This document shows, one piece after another, positions 33,481 to 44,719 of a DNA stretch of 64,000 nucleotides. The stretch spans positions 5,822,001-5,886,000 of the forward strand of contig JAMJFZ010004031.1 of assembly GCA_026225945.1 (NCBI GenBank), written 5' to 3'. The DNA comes from Cricetomys ansorgei (Eukaryota; Chordata; Mammalia; Rodentia; Nesomyidae). The stretch's first letter is position 1, and each line of letters begins with the position of its first letter. A program made the position numbers and the translations under genes. The notes below the pieces were generated by a model. The model ran no database searches, was not told the DNA's origin, and saw nothing but the letters and a program-made list of their open reading frames with translations.

Positions 33481-35407
33481 TAGCTTTGTTAAATTACATC
33501 TTTCTGCCAAAAAAGTGTTTCTTCCAAAGTCCTCTCCACCTCTTAAATCAAAAATAAGTCTGTTGTGAGTGTTATACTTTGTAGATCTAAACAAATTTAA
33601 CTGTAGATCATGATGATAGCACAGACCTGCTACAGTTACCATCCATCAAGACTGTGTTTTCGCGCTCAGCATGACAACTTTTTATTTTGGCACACAGGAT
33701 TCCATTTATGCCCTTTAATCTCACATAATTAATTGTGGGCAGATGGTGAAATCTAAATCTAAATCTAGAAACTCTACCAGCCACCTTCCCGTTGCTTTTG
33801 CCAGTGATGGATTCTGTCAAGCTTAAAGTCCTCAGCTACTTGGAAGTCCTTTCTCCTCATCCCACCCGCTGTGTTCTTCCCTAAGCATGCTCTACAACTT
33901 CCTAGCTTCTGAAAAGAGGACAGACAGGTCTAGAAGAACAGAGGATCATGGGGCTACAATCGAGGTTTCCAACCCTGCCCTCCATCCCCCCACTAAACGC
34001 CACAGAGGAGAGGGTGCTGCAGAATGAGTCTTGTGGCCCCAACATCAGGACACCCCCACATCCTGGATATATTCTCACAGCCTGTGCCGGACAGACCTGG
34101 GCCCAAGAAGCATCTCCCCACTTCTTGTTCCTCTCCTATCATCTTAGCCGATGGGGCCTTCAGAATCGCAGTCCAAATCACAGTCTTCAGCTCCTTCACC
34201 TTCCATCTCAACTCCTTTAGCTGGGACCTTTGGTCTATTCTACTCGTGTGAGGTTGTCCTGGTCTCACAGTTACCTGTATTTGCATCTAATCTCCAACAC
34301 CACAGATAGCCCATCCACACCCCCTGCACACACACAGCATAGGTTAGAGTTCAAAATGGAAACTTACCAGGTTTTAATTTATGTGTGCCTTCTAAGGAAT
34401 GAAATCTGTTATTGCCCATTTTGTTAAGAGCAGGCTTTTATCCTGGTATGCAATGCCAAGACCAAGGAGTTTTGGCTTGTTTTGGAACTGTAATTAATGT
34501 TCATGTAGACATTTGCTGGGACCTTCCAAGGGACTAAGCACTCTGGGTTAAAAATCATTATATACTTCAGATATAAACAAACATCTCTGAGAGTCACGGT
34601 TAATGAATATTATGGATGTATATTTTAATTGGTGAGCAGAGACAGAGCTATACAGTAACATCTGCATTCTAAACTCTCAGGTGAATAATATATTGTTTTA
34701 GTTTTGTTTGTTTTTTTACATGCTGTTCACCAAGTAGCAATTCAATCTTATTTTAATTAAAAACCTGTCCAGGGTCTTATCTACTTTGCACAGAAATGGT
34801 GTGCAGGGCAGAAGTCCAAAGGTGAGAGGCCTATAAAGTTTGAGTCCGGTTGCTCCTTGTGAGAGCACATGTTGAAGATTAATTCTTAAAGCTCAAGATG
34901 AGAAATACGCCCAAGGCAGGGACAGGAATGGTTCTTTTTACAAGCAGAACAGAATTGATGCTTATTTAAAAAAAAAAAAAAACCAACTATTTGCTTTTTA
35001 TCTCCCAACACTGACAGACTCAGGTTCTAATTTAACATCTTCTGCAGCACAAAAGGGCTCCCAACACCTCCCTCCCGAGACAATCATTAACAGCAAGTTT
35101 TAAAGGTTGAAAAGTTGATTTGATCATAATTTCCCACACCAACCAATACTCAAGTGGGAGTTTCTGGAAGATCTCATTGAGGAGCTTGGTGAATTGGCAA
35201 TGATTCTTCTGAGTGGCGCACTCAGGAAGCCAAGGATCAGCATCGCCCCTCTAAGCCCTGTGACTAATCCTCCCACAGCCTGGATTCTGCCCACCATACA
35301 TCATGTTCTTGCCTAGAACACTCTCCACTCACTCTTCTTGTTTCTGATTCAAGCCCAGAGATAGAGGCGAATTCTATCATGGGGCAGACTAAGCTGCACC
35401 ATGAAGC
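33481..35407. other. 1.9-kb repeat-poor stretch
   Basis: Nothing recognised apart from an A-run near 34968-34982 and a short (AAATCT)3 run near 33751-33768. Confidence 0.45.
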
Positions 35408-35415
35408 TACCAGGC

Positions 35416-35597
35416 CAGTGGTTCTCAACCTTCCTAATGCTACAACCCTCAAACACCCTCATGTTGTGGTGACCCCCCCAACCACAAAAAGACTTTCGTT
35501 GCTACTTCATAACTATAATTTTGCTGCTTTTATGAATCATAATGTAAATATCTGATATGCAGATGGTCTTAGGAGACCCACAGGTTGAGAACCGCTG
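35416..35597 (+). mobile_element. URR1 hAT-Charlie non-autonomous DNA transposon
   Basis: The terminal inverted repeats cagtggttctcaacc and ggttgagaaccgctg are both intact apart from one base. The internal ccctcatgttgtggtgac, then gttgctacttcataacta, is typical URR1. The flanks taccaggc (35408-35415) and tacgaggc (35598-35605) match at 7 of 8 positions, the target duplication length expected for hAT elements. Confidence 0.96.
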
Positions 35598-35605
35598 TAC
35601 GAGGC

Positions 35606-36867
35606 AAGTGCATATAACACAAGAGAAAGCAGGATGCATCCATCTCTCTCCGAAATAATGAAGAGAAATTTCATAAAATGCTTAAAACAATAAAGACCAC
35701 CACAGTACTCAGAAAAGTGTTTTACATCGTAATCGATAGGACAAGTTCATTTCACAACAAAATTAAAACACTCAAGACTTCGGACGGTTTTTTTTGAGTA
35801 TGTGGCCATGGTTTTAGCCGACTGTTCACTTTACCCCCACAAGGACGCACGGGTCTCAGTTTAAACGCTCCATTGTGATTGCCTCTGAACACTCTGCCAA
35901 GACCCCACGTTGCATTGTTTCTTGTCATCATTAAACAGAAAACAAGATAACCATGTTGCTTTTTTCACCACAGCAGTATATGGATACGGAACTTAAATCC
36001 TTGTTCTTCCTGCCTATGATTATTCAAAACACCCTAAGGGTTTCCACACCTGTATGACGATCCAGCCATTTTTATGGGAGTTAGTTGTGCTGTGATAACC
36101 TTCTAGACACAAAAACCACAAATTTCTGTCACTTGTATAGAACAACTAGGCTTTGCTGAAATGTGGCTAATGATTAATGCAACTATATAGCACAGAAGTT
36201 AAGATTCACCAGCTGAAATAACACACCAGAGTTTTCTTATCTGCCATGAAAAACTGACTAGCTGACCCACTCAAAAGTAACTCAAATGTGTACTTGTTTA
36301 TATAAACAAGAAAACCACAGAATAAAGAGGAGTTAGAAGTAAAAAAGCAAGGTTCCTTCTGAGACACCATTGAGAACTCAGCTTCAGATAACAGGACAGG
36401 CAGCAGACAATCTTCTTAAGCTACGAAGCAGAAAATGGGTTGTGATATTCACAGCATAGAAGTACGAATTCCAGCTTGGAATTTGCTTGCGATTCTATGG
36501 GCTGCGAGAGAGGATGAGAGGAAGCTGCAAAAAAATAAAAGAAGAGGCGTCTGAAGATTAGCACAATTCAGCAGCAATGAACAGGGTTGAGTAAAAGACA
36601 TTTCAAACAGTGTGAACAGCACAAGAAAATTAAGAGCTGGTTAGTGAAGATGATAGGTCCAAAACTCAGTGCTTCCCTGAAGCTTAAAGCAGGAGAGAGG
36701 GGTGGGGCCTTAAGTAGGGCTGGAACCAAACAGGATTCAAAAACCTGAGAAAGATGCATTTCGTTGTGCAAGCAGAACAGTACAGGCAAGGAACTCAACA
36801 CAGAGGGTCCCATGACCGTGCTTCAGGAATACAGACCCAACAGATAAATAAATGCAAGAGATGGTCT
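35606..36867. other. 1.26-kb stretch without recognised repeats
   Basis: Nothing recognised. Confidence 0.45.
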
Positions 36868-36894
36868 CTAACGCTAACCCAACCCTAACCCTAA
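36868..36894. repeat. short interstitial telomere-like repeat
   Basis: About four imperfect CCCTAA units (ctaaccc, aaccctaaccctaa). Confidence 0.75.
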
Positions 36895-37764
36895 TTAGGC
36901 CATGGTAGCAAACCAGATGGGAAATGGAAGCTACCAGTATGGGACAGAGGAACAAGAGAGCTTCTTAATTTACAGGGGAGTAGTCCCAGTCTGTATCCTC
37001 ACTGATTTCTTCCTCTATACCTCCTGTCCTCTCTCCCCCCCACCCCACTGTTTAATTGCTGTGATGCTGGAAATCAAACCCGGGGTCTGCTTAAACCTGG
37101 CTTGTTGAATCTGCAGATGCAGAACCCAAGGATATGATGGTTCACTACGTAAGCCATGCTAGCACACCTAACTCACCCAACACTAAAACAACTTCTTCCA
37201 ACCTTTTCTATTTCCACCATCTAGTCAGCTTTTCCATTTTTTAAAATCTAACTTGACTTAAAATTATGTTTATTAGCGGGAAAGAGACTTCATTTTTTTT
37301 TTCCCCCCTAGATCCTAAAGACAAAGCAGAGAAATGAGAAATGATCTGGCCCTAATAAGCATCAGATGATTTTCTTTTTCTCCAGTTAGTATCATTAATC
37401 TTGTCACAAATTCAGATCAGAATCCCGGTTATAGATTTCTTAAAGGAGTCTAAAATGCCTGCATTTCCTTGCTAACTTCTATCTTATATCCCAGAGTAAA
37501 CATTACAGAAGTCGCTCAGCAGTCCAGCTCAATGAAATGTTATAAAGCCACTGATAACCGTATTAGCTGTAACGCACAGTGAACATACTAGGAACACGCT
37601 CCGGTCTCATGAACAGTGTGTTCTTGAGAGCTGGTCGGCAAAGTTGCTCTGCAGACGGCACCCACATCAGTGGCTGTTTTACACTGCGCAAGCCACAGAG
37701 TCTACTACCTGACTCCGCTACTCAACCCAATGCTGTCATTATGAATTTGATTTGGAATGCTTGA
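36895..37764. other. no confident feature
   Basis: A weak antisense ID-like remnant may lie at 37060-37095 (gctggaaatcaaacccgggg). Otherwise nothing recognised. Confidence 0.4.
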
Positions 37765-38136
37765 TGCTGGCGGCTCTAATTTCGTTAGGTGCAGTTGCTT
37801 TGGCACTGGTTCTTGGGACCGGGTGCTGCTTGTGGGAACTCCTGCATAGAGTATAAAAGATCTGAAGCCCCGAAAGCTATTGGTGGTTCGTTGGTTGGTT
37901 TGTCTGTAGTTAGTGTGTTGATTCTTGCATAAAAGAACAAAGGTTGGGGAGATTGAGTTTGCGGATAGTGAGCTGATATGCTAGTGTGACTCACTGTCAG
38001 CTAGTCCTCTCTAAGCTTAGGACAGCCTAAAAAGGCTGTGAAGATTGCTACCTTTCTGCCTTCAAAAGCAGTGAAAATTTCCTTCTATCCTTCCTTTCTC
38101 TTTCCTTAAATTGAGGGACTATAGTTTACAACTACA
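37765..38136 (+). mobile_element. possible divergent 5' LTR of ERV copy B
   Basis: The last 10 bp, tacaactaca (38127-38136), equal the end of the copy A LTR, and two bases then separate it from a TGG primer-binding-site start. A TATA-like tataaaag is at about 37853-37860. Upstream of the terminal bases, similarity to the copy A and B LTRs is weak (ggctgtga and tttctgcctt blocks only), so the extent and even the identity as an LTR are uncertain. The left boundary is a guess. Confidence 0.3.
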
Positions 38137-38138
38137 AG

Positions 38139-38214
38139 TGGTGCTCAACACGGCACACGAACCCAGGACCCTGGGATTAAGAGTCCCATGCTCTACCGAC
38201 TGAGCTGGCTGGGC
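38139..38214 (-). pseudogene. full-length tRNA-Lys(CUU) copy with CCA, in ERV primer-binding-site position
   Basis: The minus strand reads as a whole tRNA-Lys: acceptor gcccagc, A box cagctcagtcggtagagc, anticodon CTT (plus 38179-38181) in the loop actcttaat, T arm gggttcgtgtgcc, acceptor and a terminal CCA. By hand about 64 of 76 positions match the tRNA-Lys(CUU) consensus as I remember it. Eukaryotic tRNA genes do not encode CCA, the B box is altered and no T-run terminator follows, so it derives from a mature tRNA by reverse transcription. On plus it begins TGG two bases after an LTR-like CA end and is followed directly by ERV internal sequence. Confidence 0.88.
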
Positions 38215-38507
38215 CTGGAGGACAAGCTAGGTGTGCTGCAGAGGGCAGAACCAAAGAAGTGACCCAAGTCCTTTGGAGGAGCCCAGAAGATTGTGAGTGA
38301 ATTCCAGATAACTGGACACTGATAATGTTTTTCTTCTGTCCAAAGACATTATGAAAAGTTGGATAGATGTTTTGTTTCATTTAGTCCTGTGTATTAGCGA
38401 CCCTTGTGATTGTTCCTCTTGTAAATAGTTTTGCTGGTATAGCATTAAATTGTGTTGTAGAGATAAAGTAATTTTTTTTTGATCGGCTTATACAAAAAAA
38501 GGGGAAT
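38215..38507 (+). mobile_element. ERV copy B, short internal region and polypurine tract
   Basis: Homologous to 16588-16868 of copy A (gaggacaagct, tttggaggagcccag, gtgaattccagata, gataatgttttt, taaattgtgttgta). It ends in a polypurine tract at about 38493-38506 (A-run then gggg). Only about 290 bp separate the tRNA copy from the LTR, so no gag, pol or env coding capacity remains. Confidence 0.8.
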
Positions 38508-38853
38508 TGTTGTAGAAGTTTATTTTTAGTTATATTTAAAACATTGTATTGTGTACTGTTGGCTGCTTAGGCCTTGGCATTTTGTATTGTCTGCAGGTGT
38601 TGCATTTATGTGGGGGGATGTTTGATTGCTAATGATCTGCAAGTGCTATCAGTAGAATACTTAAGGAGTTCTGGATTAGAAAAAAACACCTGAACTAAGA
38701 CACTCAGGGCTCCACTGTCCAGTGGGTTCCATTGACCAAGCATGGTGCCGGCCAGGATAGTGATTCCCTCAGCTGAGGTCTGGAAGAGTTTGCACAAATG
38801 AATATGCCTCCAGGTCTTCCTTGGTGAGGCACCACGGTAGGGGTACTACTACA
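38508..38853 (+). mobile_element. ERV copy B 3' LTR (346 bp)
   Basis: It starts tgttgtagaag after the polypurine tract and ends tactactaca. It aligns with the 300-bp LTR of copy A along most of its length. The AATAAA of copy A is absent here (attagaaaaaaacacctga). The minus-strand 63-codon frame at 38606-38797 is an LTR shadow that also appears in the inverted fragment at 16.1 kb. Confidence 0.8.
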
Positions 38854-38925
38854 CACAGGTAATGCGCAAATAACGGACATGGCTAGGTTCCAGTAAAGTT
38901 ATTTGCAAAAATGGCTGAAAAGGCT

Positions 38926-39030
38926 GGGTGGTGGAAGGTATCTGTAATCTCAGCTCTCAGAAGACTAAGGCAGGGGGATCATGAGCTCAGGGCTAGCTTG
39001 AACTACACAGCAAGCCCATGTTTCAAAACA
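38926..39030 (+). mobile_element. B1 SINE, shortened
   Basis: gctgggtggtggaaggta, then ctgtaatctcagctctcag, gctagcttgaactacaca and tttcaaaacaaa. Confidence 0.82.
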
Positions 39031-39215
39031 AACAGAGCAAGTGCTCTGCGGTGGAACTGTGGTTGACTCTTGTCTAACAGACTCAGTATGGCAGCCTGGA
39101 GTTCTTGTCTGTTTTGTGTTTTAATCTTCACATCATCATGTGTAACACTCTGGTGGAGTGAGAAAAAAGTTCAGAGAAAATGTTCATTGCTAGAGAAGTG
39201 AGGAAGAGGCAAACA

Positions 39216-39425
39216 AGAGACTGGAGAGTCGGCTCCGTGGTTAAGAGGAGTTGCTGCTCTTCTAGAGGACCCAGGTTCAATTCCCAGCACCTGCACCATG
39301 ACTCACAACCATCTGTAACTCTGGTTCCAGGGGATCTGATGTCCTCTTCTGGCCTCCTTGGGCACCAGGTACACAGATGCAGGCAAAACACTCATATACA
39401 TAAACTATAATAAAATTTTAAAACA
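39216..39425 (+). mobile_element. B2/B3 SINE
   Basis: gactggagagtcggctccgt, then gctgctcttctagaggaccc, aattcccagcacctgcacc, ctctggttccaggggatctg and the ataataaaatttt tail. Confidence 0.93.
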
Positions 39426-39689
39426 AGGGGCAAAAACAATTTGACAGATTCAAGGAGACAATGAAGTCTGGGGTAACCTTAAAAGACAATGTATGGGCAA
39501 AAAAGGATGTGCTAAATAGATTTCTGTTGTCTGTATATTTCAACAGTCTGAAATTTATTACATTCAAGACTTCACACTACACAGAGTCACAAATATTTAG
39601 GCACATGCTGTACTTAATGAAACTTAGAGGCATCCTTCCTAGTATCTGGATTTAAATGAGGTAGGGCTAAAATTCCTACAAACTGTGTC

Positions 39690-39890
39690 TTAAATTCAAA
39701 TCTAGCTCTGCCAACTACTAGTAAGATGACCCTGAGTAATACACAGGGCTCCTCAGTACCTCCGTTTCACGATCTCTAAGGGCAAAGAGAGCTGTGGCTC
39801 CCACTGCCTGTCAGGATTATCTAGGGATTGAACTGATTCGTCTGTGCAACACTTAAAGCTCTGTAAGTGCCTGCTGTTCTTACAACTATT
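39690..39890 (+). mobile_element. MIR SINE
   Basis: aaatctagctctgccaacta, then taagatgaccctgagtaata, cagtacctccgtttcacgat and ctgtcaggattatctaggga follow the MIR consensus in order over about 200 bp. Confidence 0.85.
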
Positions 39891-41228
39891 AAAAGCACAA
39901 ACCACAGGTTGCAGGGGATCATCGCGGATCAAAATAACCTGACTTTGCCCACGTACATCTCACACTTTAGCCAACTGAATCGTTTAGGTGGGGAACCCTA
40001 ACAGCCATGGCATGTTCACTAATATCTTTACCAACTGAAGAGTGTATCCACCCTATCTGATTAGATCTAACAACCTTCCATAGCTAAAAATATCAACTCG
40101 AGAATTATGTCAGTGCACACCATGGGTTCCGAAACATAGTTTCTTTAAATGGAGAAAGGCTTGCCTGCTTTTACTCAGGCAGAAAAATCAATAGCTTTGT
40201 TCACGACCAGGCCAATTCAAAAGAAGGGGGTAGACAGAAAACTGGGAAGAAAGATAAAGGACCTTAATGACTCAGCTTTCAAATAAACCCACACTGCCAA
40301 AGAGATGGAGAATTAGGCATCCGTACACACACCTGACCGAAAAGGGGGGCGGGGTGGCTGTCAATCCTGATACCACAGCAAGGAGAAACCCAGGTAATTA
40401 AACGATGTGGTGTGGCAGACCTCCATCTGAAGGATGCAAGCAAGGCAGGTGGGGCAGCCTGTCAAAAACGTTTAGTCTAAAAGGCCATTGTGACCCATAC
40501 CTTAATACTTCAGTTATATGAGCAATGTGTTTTGTTCCCTGAGGAACTGCCAAAAGGAACATTTTGTTCTCATTAATGGTATTATGATTGGACCACAAAT
40601 TAAGTTAAAATATCAGAGTCAAAACAGAAACGAGGAAAAGAGAAAAAAAGGCTCTTGTTTCTTATCCTCATACTAAAAGGTCCTCCATTATATGTCACCC
40701 ACCCCAGCTACAGGTGAACTTTATCGGACACACACCCAGACAGCTTCAACCACACCGAGCTTCTTGGAATTACCCTGATCACACCTACTCTCCGCCCACT
40801 TTGTGTTTCCTCTACCTCGATGTCTTCCCCTCACATCTCCAAAGTTGGCATCCCATCTCAACCTTCCTTTCAGACCCATTATTTCATACCATGAGATGTG
40901 AAATCATTCCCCACGGCCCAGCAGAAACGATTTTTCCAGACCCTTGATTTTTATCATCTTTGTTCAATCCCCATGGACTTGTGGTCTACCTTGATCAGAG
41001 CTGACACGCACAGCTTCTCTTTCCCAAGTGGAATGTTCTTTAGGGCAGTGTCCACATCTGCTTTATCTCTATAGGTCCAACCGCATCATGGACACTCATA
41101 CTTCCATTGAATGCGCAAGAAAGGTGTCAAACTGTGCTGAGTTCATCGCAAGCAATCATTTACATCAAATGCACAAGCGCATGCCCTCAGAGGAGCTTTG
41201 CTGAAGAAAGGCTTCACTCGAAAACATA
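39891..41228. other. 1.3-kb stretch without recognised repeats
   Basis: Nothing recognised. A G-run (ggggggcgggg) lies near 40345. Confidence 0.45.
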
Positions 41229-41450
41229 TGCAAGGTGGCTGTATGGCTCAGTGGCTAGGTCCGATTTCTTGGGTGGGTCTGATTCCCAGCACCCACAGGA
41301 TGGCATGCACCATCTGGAACTCCAGTTCCCAGGGATCTGATGCCCTCTTGTGGCCTGCAGGCACTGCGTTCCCATGGTGAAATACATGTAGGCCAAACAC
41401 CCAAACACAAAAAACGAAATAAAATTATAATTAAAAAAAAAAAAACAACC
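41229..41450 (+). mobile_element. B2/B3 SINE
   Basis: gtatggctcagtggctaggt head, attcccagcacccacagga, ccagttcccagggatctgat, cctcttgtggcctgcagg and an A-rich tail at 41430-41445. Confidence 0.9.
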
Positions 41451-42507
41451 CACACATTCAAAACTTGCTTTCTCATGATACAGGAGAAGTGTAACGCTAG
41501 TCACCAAGCAAAGAAGCAGCTGCTTGTATTTATCAGCGACTCACCAACTAAATGGTCTATTAAAAGCTTCCTTTCCGTCAACGTAACAGACACACCCCCA
41601 AATTAGATACATCGCAGGAAACAGTCTTATCTTTTCACAGTGTTGACTCAAAATGCTGCTGGCCTGCAGGATACAGAGATCTCAAGGCTTGCGTGCACAG
41701 TAATCATTCCAACCGTCAGCTCTAAGATGCCTTAATTATTCCAAATGTGAAAAGTCGGAGATTGTGAGGTGTGAGTCCCCAAGTGCTGAGACAAGGGTCA
41801 GCTAGAGAACTTCTGCATCGTGGCCACCTGGGACTACACGGGCGGAGCCCCGCAGGTCCTAACAGGTCACTTGGCACTTGCTGATATGAGTGCTGGGTTA
41901 CCACATGGAGACCAACTTCAGTCTAATGTGACACTCCAGGGCGGCACCGACCAGTGCGTTCTTGCCAGATCACTGTCTCAGTCCTCCATCCAGAGCAGAC
42001 ATCTCACTGCCTTCTCCCTTCACAGACTATGACATAAATGAGTTTAATATATACTCTCGGGCTTGAGAGAATCTACTAAGCCCAAGTCGTGCCCCCAGAA
42101 GACGTGCCAAGACCTGAACTCAGATGGAAGAATGGACTCTTCCCGCATTTCCTGACTAACAGTTGTACTAACAGGAAATGTTCTGGTGGATCATCCGTCT
42201 GGCACAGCTTCCGTACCAATAACATTTGGAACATTCAGCCTCTGATATCACATCCCTAGTGTGGCTTGGATCCCTGCAGGGACAACAGAATCCTTGGACA
42301 AGCAGCAAGAGGCTATTAAGAATTGTAAGTGAATGAGTCTTAAAAGCAACTAAGAAATATATACACTCACATGCAAACTGAGGTCAAAATAATGTTAAAA
42401 TTTATATATTCAGTAAACATTGTCCAGTGGCAAGGCCATAAACTATGCTGTATTGAAAATATATAATCAATAGTAGAAGTATAAAGTGCCCTAATCTGTG
42501 CTACTTT
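41451..42507. other. 1.05-kb stretch without recognised repeats
   Basis: Nothing recognised. Confidence 0.45.
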
Positions 42508-42521
42508 TTTCACATATATCT

Positions 42522-42668
42522 TTTTTTCCTTTTTTTTTTTTTTTTAAGAGACAAGGCTGTCCTGGAACTCACTCTGTAGACCAGGCTGGCCTTGAACTCA
42601 CAGAGATCCATCTGCCTCTGCCTCCTGAGCACTGGGATTAAAGGTGTGCACCACCACCACCACCTGGC
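42522..42668 (-). mobile_element. B1 SINE, antisense, with target duplication
   Basis: The T-rich tail is followed by gctgtcctggaactcactct, aggctggccttgaactcac, gcctctgcctcctgagca and caccaccaccacctgg. Flanking 14-mers tttcacatatatct (42508-42521) and tttcacatatgtct (42669-42682) differ at one base, a near-perfect target duplication. Confidence 0.95.
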
Positions 42669-42682
42669 TTTCACATATGTCT

Positions 42683-43139
42683 TGATAGAATAATTCCGGC
42701 CAAATCTCTCTGCGTCGATCTCTTTACTCTTTGGTTACTTAGATGAGATTATTTCAAACCGTTCCATTTCCTTGGCCAGCGGCACCTGTCTTTGTCTAGG
42801 TCCTCCATCTGTTTTTTGCAGTGACTTTTTTTCTCATTAGACAATATCAAAATGCAAGCACTAAATCAGGCACGCTGGAATTCTGACGACTAAAGCGTCC
42901 TGTATTAAGACACAACGCAGTAGCAATAAAATTTAACCAATGTGAAACAGCAAGACAGTGAACAATGCCGTCCATTACAATGCGAAGCTGATCAGGAAAT
43001 TTAATGTGATGTCACAAGCTGACAAGGAACGAATAGATGAGGGAAACAGGGCAGCTTAAGTTAGCGCATAACAGCAACCTCCGCGGAGTAAGAGCCAGTT
43101 TGGGGTGTGAGCAGAAGTCCGGAGTACTAGGACATGAGC
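42683..43139. other. no recognised feature
   Basis: About 450 bp with nothing recognised. Confidence 0.45.
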
Positions 43140-43300
43140 ACATGGGCCTGGGAGTTAAGCGAGCGAACAAATCCCAGCGTGGATGCTTTCATCTGTGAAA
43201 CCCAGGGGAGGTCATTCTCCTCAGTGGGTCCTCAGTTTCCTCATCCGCAGAATGGGGATTTCGGCTAAACAGAGTTCAAGTTACTTTGGAGACTACAGAC
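43140..43300 (+). mobile_element. MIR SINE
   Basis: gtcctcagtttcctcatccg and cagaatggggattt are the MIR core. Upstream acaaatcccagcgtggatgc fits the preceding MIR segment. Confidence 0.82.
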
Positions 43301-44044
43301 ACGAGTGTGTCACGTAAGGATGATTGGTCAACGATGACAGTACATATTGCCTGAGCAATGGGAAGGTCATGGCACCATGTGTCACCGCGTGTTTGTGGGA
43401 CGCCGGTCTACGCACACCAGCTGTGCTGCCACCCAAACAAAAGTGCAGCTTATAATTATGCACAGCACATGTATGTGATACAATCACTCGATTACTAGCT
43501 TATATATTTACTACACTACACTCTTAATATGTTGAGATGTACCCCTACTTTACCTGAAAGCAGGCTGCTGGGGGGGAGTAGTAGCCTCAAACCTCCTGTT
43601 TACTACATGTCTTTTCTGTATCATTTCCTTTTATGCTTAATTTAATCCCTTCTGTTTTGCTCACAAGGGGCATAGGAACAACAGGCTGTACACACACGCG
43701 CGCACACACACTGCTGACAATGTGTGTAGTACCTGTACCGTCTAGGTCTAGGTAAACACACTCTACCGTGCCTGCACACGCTACAGTGATGAAATTGCCT
43801 AACGACCCTTCCCTCATATCCAAAGCTAGCGATGCCGACTTTTAAATACAGATCAACTGAGATGAGGTTAAAACTTCTGATTTTCGCCAGTCCTAACACT
43901 TCTATAAAAACCTTACTATTCTAGATTACCAATTTGCCATCTCAGAAAAATGACATACAAAAAAAAAATCATTGAAACGTTCATGTCAAATATCCAACTT
44001 TTATGAGGCTTAGGAAAAAAAGAACCACGTAGATCCACTTGTCT
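43301..44044. other. no gene; CG/CA alternating tract inside
   Basis: At about 43690-43711, acacacgcgcgcacacac is a short alternating purine-pyrimidine run with Z-DNA potential. Otherwise nothing recognised. Confidence 0.45.
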
Positions 44045-44085
44045 AATTTAACCACTCTCTAGCTGTGTGGCCTTGGGAAAGGCAT
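44045..44085 (+). mobile_element. MIR fragment
   Basis: ctctctagctgtgtggcctt followed by gggaaaggc is a MIR segment interrupted at its 3' side by the adjacent repeat end. Confidence 0.6.
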
Positions 44086-44088
44086 GTG

Positions 44089-44120
44089 TATTAGTTAGTT
44101 TTCAATTACTGCAACATACA
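44089..44120 (-). mobile_element. end fragment of rodent LTR-like repeat
   Basis: attagttagttttcaattac, then tgcaacata, resembles the antisense 3' terminus of the rodent LTR-like repeats (as at 61.96 kb). Only about 30 bp are recognisable. Confidence 0.4.
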
Positions 44121-44719
44121 ACGGGCATGCACGTCCAACACCACACAGCCATGTCTTACCCTATGCATCACATTCATCTGGTGATTCCTTGCTTACACCC
44201 TCTATGACACAAAGGAGCACAGCATTACAGAAAAGTTAAATGAACGCAAAGCTATAGCCTGGTCTCCCGATACTGATACATGAAAGAGCAAGAGCTACAC
44301 AAAGCAATATGGGCTACTCTGAAAAGGACAGCGTCTGCAATGCACAGCTACAGAGGAGGTTCAGTGAGGCCACACTCATGGAGAAGCACTGGAGGCATCG
44401 GGGGACAACAATGACAAGTCCCAAGATGGAAGACACGCGGAGGATGACAGCAGAGAGAGAGACAGAGAGGTCCTGTGAGGCCACCTCTGAGCTACTGTAC
44501 TGATCCAGGCATGAGCCTGCTTCAGTTGTTCTGGTTAATGAGACTGAATAAATATCCATATTTAAAAAAAATGAGTGAGTAGAGCATTGTAGAAATTGTT
44601 GAATAACTCACAAGAAGGGGTAATCCACAGAAATAAGTGGTCTCCTGATCTGAATAATTTTAGTATAGGCAACAGAGGCAAGCAACATCAGAGATGACTC
44701 TCAACATAAAAGAACATTG
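44121..44719. other. no recognised feature
   Basis: About 600 bp, with a GAGA-rich patch at 44452-44468. Nothing else recognised. Confidence 0.45.

Noticed and set aside
38139..38214. Functional nuclear tRNA-Lys gene on the minus strand
   Set aside because: CCA is encoded, the B box is altered, several T-arm bases are changed and no T-run terminator follows.
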